A stretch of 44,610 bases of DNA from contig JAAAOG010000080.1 of NCBI GenBank assembly GCA_009909005.1, positions 1 to 44,610 on the forward strand. The letters run 5' to 3'. The DNA is from Alphaproteobacteria bacterium (lineage in GTDB: Bacteria; Pseudomonadota; Alphaproteobacteria; DSM-16000; Inquilinaceae). Below the pieces are notes generated by a model. It searched no databases and was not told where the DNA came from. It saw only the letters and a program-made list of their open reading frames with translations. This document shows, in pieces, positions 17,904-27,211 of the stretch. The translations under genes were made by a program, and so were the position numbers. Position 1 is the stretch's first letter; every line of letters starts with the position of its first letter.

Positions 17904-17938
17904 TGCCGCATGCCCTGGCGGCCATCGGCGGGGCGGCG

Positions 17939-18361
17939 TCAGGCCGAAAGGGCGACGATCACCCAGAGGATGAACAGGAAGGCGATCAACGGCAGATAGA
18001 GACCGGTGCAGGACCAGCCGGCGGCCGCCCCGAGCCAGCTTCGCCCGGCCCGAAGCCGGGCATCCGGCGTCATCGCGAAGTCGGGGCGCCCCTCGCCGTC
18101 CTTCTTCGCGTCATAGAGGTCGCGGAACCAGCGCTCCTGCTGCAGATAGCGCGCGTCCAGGCCCCAGAACACCGCCGCAATCGGGATCACCAGCAAAAGC
18201 ACGGCGTACTGCGCCGCGCCGATGGCAAGGCCGAGAGCCGCGGCGACGACAACGACGCAATAGCGCTTCATTGCAGCACTCTCACGCGCCATGCGTTCCA
18301 CGGCCGCCTGGATCAACTTCAAATGTTCAATGCGCGCGCTCTGGTCCGCTTCCGCACTCAC
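17939..18361 (-). CDS. Small membrane protein of unknown function
   Basis: The 140-residue protein starts with a short polar helix containing RIEHLKLIQAAVERMARES. Two adjacent membrane segments follow at about 32-67 (VVVVAAALGLAIGAAQY and AVLLLVIPIAAVFWGLDAR). Next come the charged LQQERWFRDLYDAKKDG, a soluble part, and a C-terminal membrane segment (TGLYLPLIAFLFILWVIVAL). The pattern HL..IQ..I.R.A..S..K then FWGLDA.YL.QER.FR.LYD is one I recall in widespread uncharacterised small membrane proteins; no function is known to me. A GTG start at 18359-18361 was chosen because GGAGG stands five bases before it; the longer frame to 18409 adds an Arg-rich stretch. It converges with recG. Confidence 0.65.
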   Translation of the reverse strand: MSAEADQSARIEHLKLIQAAVERMARESAAMKRYCVVVVAAALGLAIGAAQYAVLLLVIPIAAVFWGLDARYLQQERWFRDLYDAKKDGEGRPDFAMTPDARLRAGRSWLGAAAGWSCTGLYLPLIAFLFILWVIVALSA

Positions 18362-18485
18362 CGGCACCTCCAGTCTTCGTCGACGTTCCCGTCTCCGACA
18401 TAAGAACACGGCACAGCCACCGGAAGTGCCGGCTGCCGGCCTCCGAACGCCTAAAATTTCGGCTGCGTTTCTGCCCCTTTTTTGA

Positions 18486-19004
<519 letters not shown>

Positions 19005-19090
19005 AGGCCGATTTCGGCCGGCGCCGCGCCGCGCGCACCCCGCACCCAGAAATTCGCAGTCACACCGCGCAGAACAACGGGACACGCAGA

Positions 19091-20503
19091 ATGTCTGAAG
19101 CCATCGAAAACGTCCTGAAGCTGATCAAGGACAAGGACGTCAAATATGTCGACCTCCGCTTTACCGACCCGCGGGGCAAGTGGCAGCACACCGCCCAGCA
19201 TATCGACACCATCGACGAGGACATGTTCACCGACGGCATCATGTTCGACGGGTCGTCGATCGCCGGCTGGAAGGTGATCAATGAATCGGACATGGCGCTG
19301 ATGCCGGATCCCGAGACGGCGGTCATGGACCCCTTCTCCGCCCAGCCCTCGCTCATCCTCTTCTGCGATGTGACCGAGCCGCTGACCGGTCAGCGCTACA
19401 ACCGCGACCCGCGTTCGCTGGCCAAGTCGGCGCAGGAATACATGGCGTCGCTGGGGATCGGCGACGTGGCCTTCTTCGGGCCGGAGGCCGAGTTCTTCGT
19501 CTTCGACAGCGTCCGCTTCGAATCCTCGATGATGGATGCCTTCTATCACCTGGAAAGCCGCGAAAGCCCGACCAGCGCCGGCAAGCAGTTCGAAAGCGGC
19601 AATCTCGGCCACCGGCCCTGGATCAAGGGCGGCTATTTCCCGGTGCCGCCGGTCGACAGCGGTGGCGACCTGCGCGCCGAAATGGTCACCACCATGGAGG
19701 AGATGGGCGTCCCCGTGGAGAAGCACCACCATGAGGTCGCGCCGTCGCAGCACGAGCTGGGCATGAAGTTCGGGCCGCTGGTCCGGTGTGCCGACTTCAT
19801 GCAGATCTACAAATATGTCGTGCATATGGTCGCCCATACTTACGGCAAGACGGCGACCTTCATGCCCAAGCCGGTGAAAGGCGACAATGGCTCGGGCATG
19901 CACGTCCACCAGTCGATCTGGAAGGACGGATCGCCGACCTTTGCCGGCACCGGCTATGCCGACCTGTCGGAGACGGCGCTGTACTATATCGGCGGCATCA
20001 TCAAGCACGCCAAGGCGCTCAACGCCTTCACCAACCCGAGCACCAACAGCTACAAGCGCCTGATCCCCGGGTTCGAGGCCCCGGTGCTGCTCGCCTATTC
20101 GGCCCGCAACCGCTCCGCCTCGTGCCGTATCCCCTATGCCGCCAGCCCCAAGGGCAAGCGCGTCGAGGTTCGCTTCCCCGACCCGACTGCCAATCCCTAT
20201 CTCGCCTTCGCGGCCATGCTTATGGCCGGGCTCGACGGCATCCAGAACAAGCTGCACCCCGGCGACCCGATGGACAAGAACCTGTACGACCTGCCGCCCG
20301 AAGAGCTGCAGGACGTGCCGACCGTCTGCGGCTCGCTCCGCGAATCGCTGAAGGCGCTGGAGGCCGATCACGACTTCCTGACCAAGGGCGACGTGTTCAC
20401 CAAGGACATGCTGGAAGGCTATATGGACCTGAAATGGGAGGAGGTGTACACGTTCGAGCATACGCCCCATCCCATCGAGTTCCAGATGTACTATTCGAGC
20501 TGA
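19091..20503 (+). CDS. glnA: Glutamine synthetase type I
   Basis: The 470-residue protein is a full GSI-beta type enzyme that condenses glutamate and ammonia with ATP. Visible signatures are the N-terminal [10 protein letters not shown], the metal site [25 protein letters not shown], the ATP loop [19 protein letters not shown], the Arg-rich [20 protein letters not shown] and the adenylylation Tyr399 in NLYDLPPEE. The last feature means it should be controlled by GlnE adenylylation, which in turn is governed by the P-II protein coded just upstream. A strong hairpin follows its stop. Codon use and length are ordinary. Confidence 0.98.
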   Translation: MSEAIENVLKLIKDKDVKYVDLRFTDPRGKWQHTAQHIDTIDEDMFTDGIMFDGSSIAGWKVINESDMALMPDPETAVMDPFSAQPSLILFCDVTEPLTGQRYNRDPRSLAKSAQEYMASLGIGDVAFFGPEAEFFVFDSVRFESSMMDAFYHLESRESPTSAGKQFESGNLGHRPWIKGGYFPVPPVDSGGDLRAEMVTTMEEMGVPVEKHHHEVAPSQHELGMKFGPLVRCADFMQIYKYVVHMVAHTYGKTATFMPKPVKGDNGSGMHVHQSIWKDGSPTFAGTGYADLSETALYYIGGIIKHAKALNAFTNPSTNSYKRLIPGFEAPVLLAYSARNRSASCRIPYAASPKGKRVEVRFPDPTANPYLAFAAMLMAGLDGIQNKLHPGDPMDKNLYDLPPEELQDVPTVCGSLRESLKALEADHDFLTKGDVFTKDMLEGYMDLKWEEVYTFEHTPHPIEFQMYYSS

Positions 20504-20879
20504 CGCGTACGACGGGGCCGGTACGCACCGGCCCCGCCGCTTCCCGGACACCAGGCGCGGCGGCGTGGCGGGCCGTGCGTCGTCGTCCGCGCCCATCTAC
20601 CAAACATCTGCCGGCCATGACGGTCTGCGGCCTATCGTTTCTTATTCCGGACGGGCACGTCCGGCTTTCCCAGGATCCGGCCCCGGGTTTCGCATAACCA
20701 ATCCGTCGCCATCGCAGCCCGGTCTCGCCTGACACCGGGAAGACATCCCTTTTCCCGACGAGCTGCCGGGGATGAGCAAGAGGCTCATTGACGGCATGCG
20801 GCTGCATCCGCTCTGGCCAAGCGGAGAACGACTCCTATAATTGTGCCAGTCAAACCGGTCTTGTGGGGGAGCGCGCGTG
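20504..20879. other. 376-bp gap after glnA
   Basis: Apart from the glnA terminator hairpin at its start, this stretch contains no supported gene. A consensus -10 hexamer TATAAT lies at 20836-20841, about 40 bp before the lipoprotein start, but no matching -35 box is seen at 16-18 bp. A G-rich ribosome binding site (GGGGGAG, 20865-20871) ends the region. Confidence 0.5.
20513..20536 (+). terminator. Hairpin terminator after glnA
   Basis: Perfect 10-bp arms, CGGGGCCGGT at 20513-20522 and ACCGGCCCCG at 20527-20536, flank a 4-nt loop ten bases after the glnA stop codon. There is no clear T-run, but stem strength and position strongly suggest transcription ends here. Confidence 0.7.
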
Positions 20880-21248
20880 GTGACGCAGAAGCGGGAAAAA
20901 ATTCTGGTCCCGGGATTTGCCGTGGCGGTCCTGCTTGCGGCAGCCCTTGCCGGCTGTTCGGCCCGGCCGGCGGGCGAGCTCTGGCCGAATGCCCCTGTCC
21001 AGTACGGCGAGGGCTGGCAGCCCGAACTGACCGCGGTCGAGAACCTTGAGGAATGGGATACCGTCATCGATGTCCGGCGGGAACGGGTCGACGACCGGCA
21101 GCTTGTCGTCATTGAAAACCTGAACACCGACGACGACGTCATTGTCTATTATATCGATACCCGCGGCTCCTATCAGGTTGTGCCTATCGCGGCGGGCGGC
21201 ACCCAGCCCGTCGCCGCCCTGCCCCGCCATATCATGCGCGTGCAATAG
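20880..21248 (+). CDS. Small lipoprotein of unknown function
   Basis: The 122-residue product starts at GTG (VTQKREKIL), then has a hydrophobic signal segment (VPGFAVAVLLAAALAGC) ending in a perfect lipobox LAGC with Cys26. It would be lipidated and anchored in a membrane facing the periplasm. The mature part is acidic and beta-rich, with VIDVRRERVDDRQLVVIENL and DDDVIVYYIDTRGSYQVVPI. I do not recognise the family. A GTG three bases upstream (20877) is also possible; GGGGGAG stands five to eight bases before them. The frame extends to an ATG at 20841, which would put 13 polar residues before the signal and lacks a ribosome binding site. It converges with the large DUF4347 gene across a strong hairpin. 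Confidence 0.75.
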   Translation: MTQKREKILVPGFAVAVLLAAALAGCSARPAGELWPNAPVQYGEGWQPELTAVENLEEWDTVIDVRRERVDDRQLVVIENLNTDDDVIVYYIDTRGSYQVVPIAAGGTQPVAALPRHIMRVQ

Positions 21249-21252
21249 AGCT

Positions 21253-21282
21253 GGTGCCCGGCAGGCATGGCGACCGGGCACC
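21253..21282. terminator. Bidirectional hairpin between lipoprotein and DUF4347 genes
   Basis: Perfect 9-bp arms, GGTGCCCGG (21253-21261) and CCGGGCACC (21274-21282), flank a 12-nt loop. It lies between convergent stops, at 21248 on the plus strand and 21295 on the minus strand, so it can serve both. No T-run is present. Confidence 0.65.
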
Positions 21283-21294
21283 TGTGATACGCGC

Positions 21295-24200
21295 CTAAGC
21301 GAACAGATAATCCCCGATCGTCGCGATCTCGGCTGTCACCACGTCGGCGGTCAGCAGCGCAAGGGTCGCATCCGCGTCGGCATCGAAAGCGTCCTGGGCC
21401 TGCCCCTCCTCCGTTTCGCCGTCCTCAACTACGAAGCGCTGGAAGTCCATGCCATCGACAGTCGGTGTCCCATCGCGATTTTGAATCGTGACGGTCCGCA
21501 TCTTGTCCGCGCCGTCGCCTTCCTGATTGTCGTCGTAAATGTCGAGTTCGACTTCACCATTCTGCTTGACCCGGACTCCGACCACCACTGCGGCATGGCC
21601 ATCCAGGTCGATTTCGACGTCTTTGCCGCTCTCCAAGGCGTCGATCACGTCATCGATATCGCTGTCGCTGGTTCCTTCGATGCGGTCGACCGACAGACCG
21701 TCGTCGGCGTACTCGCTCTCCTTGGTCTCGTGCCAGTCTTGGGGCGTCCCTTCCTCATCGGTGCCGAGCGCTTCGCCGACGTCATCAATGTCAGTCGGCG
21801 TATCCTCCGGCAGCTTGCCGCAAGCCTGGAGGTACTTCAGACTGCTGGAAACGGCGCCGGGCACACACTCGTTCTCGTCCTGCTCCTGATTTTCGAACTT
21901 TTCGATATTGGCCAACGTCGCCGATTTCACGACAATCTCGTCCGCGGCCTGGACAATCCCGGCCTGGATCGGCGGTGGGGCGAGGATATCGTCGAGGTCG
22001 ATCAGGACGCCGCCCTCCGTCTCGCCGCCGATCCGATAGGGCAGCTGCGAGAGCCCGGTCAGCGCTATCTCACCTGCCGGCATCTCGGACACGGGCAGCT
22101 CGCTGACAAAGACGCCGGCCTCGACCTGTTCCACAAGGTCCGTCGTTCCGAGGTCGAAGGTCGTTGTGACGATGTTGCGGCCATTGCCAAAGGGGCTTGC
22201 AAGCCCGAGGTTTTCGACCATCCACTGACCGTCTATGACCAGGTTCAGATACTGGACCTCATCCGAGCCCTGATAGTCGAGGGTGACGCGGCCGATATTG
22301 CTGGTTTCCCCACCGAGAGACAGCTGATCGAACCGGGCGTCCGCTTCCGTAAACAGCCCTTGCGATGTCTGAGCCGAATCGAGTGCGGTCGTCACCGGAC
22401 TGCGAGTCTCGGTGACAACCTGATCTCCGGCCAGGACCTCCCCACCTTCGATCCGGATGTCCACAGCACCGTCCAGGAAGACCAGTGTCTGCGCCGTTGT
22501 CCGCGCCACAAAAGACAGCGTCTCACCATTCGGCCCTTCGAGGATGATCGTCGCCGCATCCCGGGATATCTCGACATCGGCCGCATTGGCCTGCAGCGAG
22601 AAGACATTGGCGCCCGTACTCCCCACCAGCTTGAGGGATGACCCCGGCCCGGCATGGAATGCCTGCTGTCCGACCGCATCGATAAACTGCCCGAATACGC
22701 CGGGATTGATGAATTGCGCGGGAGCCCCCTCCACAACAATGGCGAAGAAATTGGGGTCTTCCGGCGGGGATGACGGCGCGGACGGCAGCGCCGGCAACGG
22801 ATCGAGGGGAGTGGTCAGAGGAGCGATCATGTCCGTTACGACCTGCGTCCCGGCCACAACGTCGTCGCCCTGGATGATCACCTCCACCGCCCCATCCGCA
22901 AAGATGAGGCTCTGTGCGATATTGCGTGCCGTGAAGGTGACGACGCCGCCATCCGGCCCGGAGAGGATGACTGTCGCCACATCGCGGCTGATCGCATAGT
23001 CGCCGGCCTGGCCGGGCAGTATCAGCGTATTCGCTCCGGCCGTTCCCTCCAGAGTCAGCGAGTTCCCACCGTCAATTTCGGTGAACACGTCGAAGAAGGA
23101 CTCCGCGATTTCGATGACCTGCGGCCCGGGCGCGTCGATCAATTCCGCTTCGCCGGAAATCAGGAGCCGGGGCGTGTCCTCGGTCAGGATCCCGAAAAGG
23201 TTGACGTCCAGGAGTGTCAGAGCTACGCCACCGAGAGAAAGGCCCTGAAGCGCACCGGAGGCTCCGGTGGCCTCAAGTCCAAGCAACTCATCCTGTTCCG
23301 TCAGGCCGTCACCCACAACGGTGAGGGTCGTGCTTGCGACTGTTTCGCCGCCCTCAATGGTGATAGCCAGCGTCCCCGAGACATCGGCCTGGTCTGCAAG
23401 CGGGCCGATGTCGACGATTTCGCCGTCCAAGGCGCTTACAGCCAGATCGATATCGATGTCGCCACTCACGGCTTCGTCAAGTTCGGCCGTGACGATCACG
23501 GTATTGCCTTCCAAAACCACGTCGGCACTGGTTGAAAACGTGACGGTCGGGAGGACTTCGACCTCGTTCGGAAATGGATCAAAGATGTTGTATTCCTGGA
23601 GGAAGAACTCGTCGTTCAGATTAAGCAGGGCCCCGCTCACCCCGCCACCGAACTCCGCGGCAAACAGGGCTGGGTTCGGCACAAAAAAGACGCTGTCGAA
23701 GAAATCCGTAGGCGACTGAGCCAGGCCGGTATTGCCGGCAAACAATGCGGGACCGGTGCTCAAGGGCAGCACGGTGCGGGTCACACTGAAAGTGCCAAAG
23801 CCATAGCTGTTGGTCAGCGGCTGAAGGCTCCCGTCAAGCAGGTTCCAGTTCAGGGACAGGACTTCACCCCCATCGAAGTCGTCGATCGTGATCGTAAATC
23901 CGTCGAGAACATTGCCGCTGCCATCCTGCACGGCACCGCCACCATTCGTGTTGGGACCGCTGGTAATCAGCCCATCGAATGGTATAGGCCCGCCGTCGAC
24001 CGCGCTGTCGCCGATAGCGTCCGTCACCGGCGCAACGCCCGGCACGCCCGACACCGGATTGCCGCCGTCATTGGCAATGCCGATCAAGTCGACATTGGGC
24101 AGCGACGTCCCCGCGGGGTTTCCCATCAGGCCCGTGGCATCCCAGGCCGCCACACTGGGTGTCGGCGGCACGCCCAGATTGACCCAGTCATTCTCCAGCC

Positions 24201-25059
24201 CGGCCAAGTCGCCGCGCCCCCGCCCGCTGTGGATCGCCGGCGTGTCGAACGTCCCAGGCCCGATATCGTTGCCGCCCAGCGGGCCACCCCGCCCGTCGGA
24301 ATCGATGCCGATCGCGGTGATCGATGGACTGGCCGCATCAACGGCCCGCGTCCCCACGGTCGCCGCAACCGCAAGACCGAAGGCCGGCTGGTCGGTCCAG
24401 TTCAGGACTTCGAACGAAAAGACAAAAGCGTCGTCCTCCGGATCGCCGACAACCCGTTCGATATCGGTGATTCTGAAGCAGAAGACATCGGGCAGGTTCG
24501 GTATGACCGGCGGGTCGAAGAGGCCCGGATAGCCCGCCCGTGTCGGCTCATCAAAGACGACGCCCGTGGCGATCGGGCCGGTCATGACATCGAGCGTCCA
24601 GTCTCCGCCCCTGCCGGCATTGCCGATCGGCGTGGAGGACGCGGCGACCGCAACGCCCAACCTATCCGCCAGCGTGTCCACAAGATTGCCGGCCCCTGAC
24701 CGGCATCCGTACACGAGCACCGCCGCATCCGCCGTCAACGCCTCTCGCCAAAGACCGAGAGCGGTCTCCTGCTCAGCTGACAGGTCCGCCCCCATCAAGG
24801 TTCGCCCGATCTGGATGACTCCCGGCCTGCCATGCGCGACGATGTGCAGTGCAGACACCGGCGCATGCGTCTGGAGAAGCGATGCGATCTGTCCTGCGCC
24901 GTCACCCGCCCCGTCGAGAACCGCAATGTGCACGCCTGCTCTGACACCGGGCAGCAGGCTTGCGATGTGGTCGACCGTTGGATCGATGACCATGAGTTCG
25001 CAGCCTGCCGCGCCGCGCCCGCCCAGGGCACAGTGACGAGTTGCCAGTCGTTCCGTCAT
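21295..25059 (-). CDS. Large acidic multidomain protein: DUF4347-like N-terminus, Calx-beta-like domain, two repeats, papain/C39-like C-terminus
   Basis: The 1254-residue protein is rich in Asp, Glu, Gly and Thr. Residues about 20-180 match DUF4347: ALHIVAHGRPGVIQIG (His76), AAVLVYGCRSGAGNLVDTLA (Cys119) and VAASSTPIGNAG, a His/Cys pair like that of caspase-fold domains. Residues about 500-620 resemble a Calx-beta domain. A ~78-residue unit occurs twice (about 665-743 and 806-884), with ISRD.AT.IL.GP.G and LIFADGAV or LVFLDGAV. The last ~210 residues contain NECVPGAVSSSLKYL (Cys1065), DLDGHAAVVVGV (His1155) and DIYDDNQ (Asp1176), in the order of a papain/C39-like triad. DUF4347 often heads large secreted adhesins, but no RTX nonapeptides or N-terminal signal are seen. 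The ATG at 25059 has GGGAGAG upstream; a GTG at 25122 is less likely. Function unknown. Confidence 0.75.
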   Translation of the reverse strand: MTERLATRHCALGGRGAAGCELMVIDPTVDHIASLLPGVRAGVHIAVLDGAGDGAGQIASLLQTHAPVSALHIVAHGRPGVIQIGRTLMGADLSAEQETALGLWREALTADAAVLVYGCRSGAGNLVDTLADRLGVAVAASSTPIGNAGRGGDWTLDVMTGPIATGVVFDEPTRAGYPGLFDPPVIPNLPDVFCFRITDIERVVGDPEDDAFVFSFEVLNWTDQPAFGLAVAATVGTRAVDAASPSITAIGIDSDGRGGPLGGNDIGPGTFDTPAIHSGRGRGDLAGLENDWVNLGVPPTPSVAAWDATGLMGNPAGTSLPNVDLIGIANDGGNPVSGVPGVAPVTDAIGDSAVDGGPIPFDGLITSGPNTNGGGAVQDGSGNVLDGFTITIDDFDGGEVLSLNWNLLDGSLQPLTNSYGFGTFSVTRTVLPLSTGPALFAGNTGLAQSPTDFFDSVFFVPNPALFAAEFGGGVSGALLNLNDEFFLQEYNIFDPFPNEVEVLPTVTFSTSADVVLEGNTVIVTAELDEAVSGDIDIDLAVSALDGEIVDIGPLADQADVSGTLAITIEGGETVASTTLTVVGDGLTEQDELLGLEATGASGALQGLSLGGVALTLLDVNLFGILTEDTPRLLISGEAELIDAPGPQVIEIAESFFDVFTEIDGGNSLTLEGTAGANTLILPGQAGDYAISRDVATVILSGPDGGVVTFTARNIAQSLIFADGAVEVIIQGDDVVAGTQVVTDMIAPLTTPLDPLPALPSAPSSPPEDPNFFAIVVEGAPAQFINPGVFGQFIDAVGQQAFHAGPGSSLKLVGSTGANVFSLQANAADVEISRDAATIILEGPNGETLSFVARTTAQTLVFLDGAVDIRIEGGEVLAGDQVVTETRSPVTTALDSAQTSQGLFTEADARFDQLSLGGETSNIGRVTLDYQGSDEVQYLNLVIDGQWMVENLGLASPFGNGRNIVTTTFDLGTTDLVEQVEAGVFVSELPVSEMPAGEIALTGLSQLPYRIGGETEGGVLIDLDDILAPPPIQAGIVQAADEIVVKSATLANIEKFENQEQDENECVPGAVSSSLKYLQACGKLPEDTPTDIDDVGEALGTDEEGTPQDWHETKESEYADDGLSVDRIEGTSDSDIDDVIDALESGKDVEIDLDGHAAVVVGVRVKQNGEVELDIYDDNQEGDGADKMRTVTIQNRDGTPTVDGMDFQRFVVEDGETEEGQAQDAFDADADATLALLTADVVTAEIATIGDYLFA

Positions 25060-25572
25060 GCGACTCTCCCTTTCCGGCAGATCGGAGATGCCGGCGGACT
25101 TCCCTGTCTTGGAACGGGCCACTCTTCGATGTGCCGATAATGGTGTCCGAAACTATTCTCTCGTACTATACACTTTTTCTCATTTAATGATATGCCTCAT
25201 CAGGCGTTTTCTAAGGACTCCGCCGTGAAATTTTGTCGCGCAGAGAGGAAAAGTTAAATATTTTGTTTCAGTCGATACATTATAATATTCAGACACTTCG
25301 GATCTCGCAGGAGCTGACTAGATTATCCGGCATAAGGACTTCTTACCGCCTTTGAAAGGTTAAAGCATTCCAGGCCCGCCACCAAATCAACATTTTCTTT
25401 ATGGTTTTGGCCGCAAACTCCTCTAGGCCCCGATCTATGACGGGCATCAGGACCATACGGAATGGGCCGACCGACTGCGTGAGACCAGCCCGATACAACC
25501 GGCGCCATCCAGATGGACAGGCCGGTTTAAGCCTGTTCGCCGGAAGACCGGCCGCTGCGGGCCGGTGGTACT
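25060..25572. other. AT-rich 513-bp intergenic region
   Basis: This region lies between rquA (stop at 25573) and the start of the DUF4347 protein. It is strikingly AT-rich at 25140-25330 compared with the rest of the window, and probably holds the promoter of the minus-strand DUF4347 gene. A -10-like TATAGT can be read on the minus strand near 25168, without a good -35. No supported gene is present; a 61-codon minus-strand frame at 25323-25508 has no ribosome binding site or family. Confidence 0.55.
25517..25566 (-). terminator. Two hairpins after rquA
   Basis: Reading from rquA downstream, the first hairpin has arms ACCGGCC (25547-25553) and GGCCGGT (25560-25566). The second has arms ACAGGC (25517-25522) and GCCTGT (25531-25536). 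They start seven bases after the rquA stop and likely end the frd-rquA transcript. Neither has a T-run. Confidence 0.5.
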
Positions 25573-26373
25573 CTATCGTCGCCGAACCACGACCTTCTGA
25601 TAGAGATCCCCGAAGAAGGTCGATTTGCGCCACTCGTACGCTTCGCCGCGGGTTGCGTACTGCCTGATCTCTTCGTCCCAGATTTCGTGGGCATAGGGCT
25701 CCAGCGCCGCGAAGACCACCTTCATCAGCCCCTTCAGCGGGTGCAGCGCGTGCGGCCGGTGATAGTCGACAAAGACGACCCTGCCGCCCGGCCGAATGGT
25801 CTCCAGCAGGGCGTCGACAATGGCGGTCTTGTACGCGCGCGGCACTTCGTGCAGCAGGAAGAAGCAGCACACGGCATCGTATTGCCCGTCGCCCGGCGCC
25901 GCAGCATCGGCGAGTCGCACCTTGGCCTGCGGCAGCTTCTGCAGCTTGCGGCGCGTGTGGTGCACCTGGATCGGCGCCACGTCGATCACATCGAGCGCGC
26001 CTTCGGGCCCGAGATGCTCCGCCAGCTGGTTCGAGAAGCTGCCATAGACGCAGGCGGTCTGCAGGACACGCTGGCCCGGCTCGACTTCCTCCAGCACCGA
26101 CCGCACCAGCCGGCCGGCATTGCCCCAGAGGATGCCCTGCACGACAAACCACTGGTCGAACAGCGCACGGCTGACGGGGTTCAGATAGGCCCAGGAATAG
26201 GTGGTCTTCAGATAGTCCGGCAGGGGCACCGCATCCGACGGCTTCAGCGGCGCCCGGCTCTCGGCGGCGGTCGCCGTCTCCCCCTGCGCGAGGGGTACAG
26301 CCAGAGAAGGTGTCGATGCCTGTGCCGCAGTCTCCCCTGCCGGCCCGCTCAAACCGGGCTGGTATCGGCTCAT
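25573..26373 (-). CDS. rquA: RquA, rhodoquinone biosynthesis methyltransferase-like protein
   Basis: The 266-residue protein has an Ala/Pro-rich N-terminal tail (1-50) and then PLPDYLKTTYSWAYLNP. The class I methyltransferase fold follows, but the SAM motif GxGxG is replaced by VLQTACVYGSFSNQLAEH (about 103-120). CFFLLHEVPRAYK, VVFVDYHRPHALHPLKGL, ALEPYAHEIW and a terminal STFFGDLYQKVVV also agree with RquA as I remember it from Rhodospirillum rubrum. RquA replaces the methoxy group of ubiquinone by an amino group, using SAM, giving rhodoquinone. A UbiE-like methyltransferase is the alternative, but its motif I would be intact. The ATG at 26373 has AAGGAG eleven bases upstream. It is the last gene of the frdABCD-coq10-like-rquA series, which strongly supports the role. 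Confidence 0.85.
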   Translation of the reverse strand: MSRYQPGLSGPAGETAAQASTPSLAVPLAQGETATAAESRAPLKPSDAVPLPDYLKTTYSWAYLNPVSRALFDQWFVVQGILWGNAGRLVRSVLEEVEPGQRVLQTACVYGSFSNQLAEHLGPEGALDVIDVAPIQVHHTRRKLQKLPQAKVRLADAAAPGDGQYDAVCCFFLLHEVPRAYKTAIVDALLETIRPGGRVVFVDYHRPHALHPLKGLMKVVFAALEPYAHEIWDEEIRQYATRGEAYEWRKSTFFGDLYQKVVVRRR

Positions 26374-26523
26374 GCCGCCTTCATCTCCTTGGATTACGAA
26401 ACCTGGCCGCCTCCTGGCGGTAACCCGGGCACAGCCGATGAACCGGTGGGACATAGGACCCGCCGGACCGGATAGGACCGGCGCAATAATGGCGAAAAAC
26501 CATCGCCGCCTCAACGCCCGCCG

Positions 26524-27018
26524 TCACGCCGCGGCTAAACGTGTCGCCCCGGTCGCTTCAACGCCGTCCAGGCCGATCGGCGTCTGTTCCCCGAGCAGCG
26601 CGATGGCCCGCTCCTCGAACGACTCGATCAATGTATGCACGGCCTCTCCTGAGACCAGACCGAGCATCTTCGACACCACGGACGACTTAACATGGAAGAG
26701 CGTCGACAGCCGAACCCGGCAACCGCGTGGGCTGAGCGGATCGAACGACCACTGCATCTCCAGCCGCTTGAACGGCTTTTCGGAGGAGGTGATGGTAATT
26801 GCCCGCGGCCGGTCGAGAATCGTCGTCGACGTAAAGCGCTGGCGCAGGGCGCTGACCCGGATCACCTGGTCGGTCAGATAGGTCGACGCGTCGATGCGCT
26901 TGACCTTGGCCGCCACCCACCAGGGGACGAATTCTGGATAGCGCTCGACATCGGCAACAATGTCGAAGAGCTGCTCCGGCGAATGGGCGAGGTCGCGCTC
27001 GACCGTTTGCTGGTACAT
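26524..27018 (-). CDS. COQ10/RatA-type START-domain protein (quinone-binding chaperone-like)
   Basis: The 164-residue protein starts MYQQTVERDLAHSPEQLFDIVADVERYPEFVPW in shorter blocks (SPEQLFDIVADVE, RYPEFVPW), the hallmark of the COQ10/RatA branch of the START (SRPBCC) fold. RFTSTTILDRPRAI and LVSGEAVHTLIESFEERA complete the family pattern. COQ10 proteins bind ubiquinone and help its function in respiration; the E. coli relative RatA was described as a ribosome-assembly toxin. Here the gene lies between frdD and rquA in the same direction, so a role in handling rhodoquinone or ubiquinone is the better inference. The start at 27018 (not 27108) is chosen for its GGGGGA about eight bases upstream and for fold length. 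A C-terminal tail of about 15 residues is non-conserved. Confidence 0.85.
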   Translation of the reverse strand: MYQQTVERDLAHSPEQLFDIVADVERYPEFVPWWVAAKVKRIDASTYLTDQVIRVSALRQRFTSTTILDRPRAITITSSEKPFKRLEMQWSFDPLSPRGCRVRLSTLFHVKSSVVSKMLGLVSGEAVHTLIESFEERAIALLGEQTPIGLDGVEATGATRLAAA

Positions 27019-27211
27019 GCCATTCCCCCGTCTCAAGCGTTGGTGTGCGGGCCAGCCGATCCTGGCGAAAGGCTCCCCCCTGAAACCCGCAGCCCGGTCA
27101 TCCGTCACGCGGGCGACGATCGTTCGCCCGCCTTACGGATTTCCCGACACGCGCCTCAAACCGCACGGCGTTCCCGCCGAGACCCGCACCGACCCTGCAC
27201 GGGGCCGGTTG

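Noticed and set aside
21295-25059. RTX toxin or adhesin with calcium-binding nonapeptides.
   Set aside because: No GGxGxDxUx repeats were found; the Gly/Asp-rich parts do not follow that spacing.
25323-25508. Minus-strand frame of 61 codons in the AT-rich gap.
   Set aside because: No ribosome binding site, no recognisable motif, and it overlaps the hairpins after rquA.
25573-26373. UbiE/COQ5-type methyltransferase for the gene next to coq10-like.
   Set aside because: The GxGxG SAM motif is replaced by CVYGSFS and several RquA-like phrases are present; kept as the alternative only.
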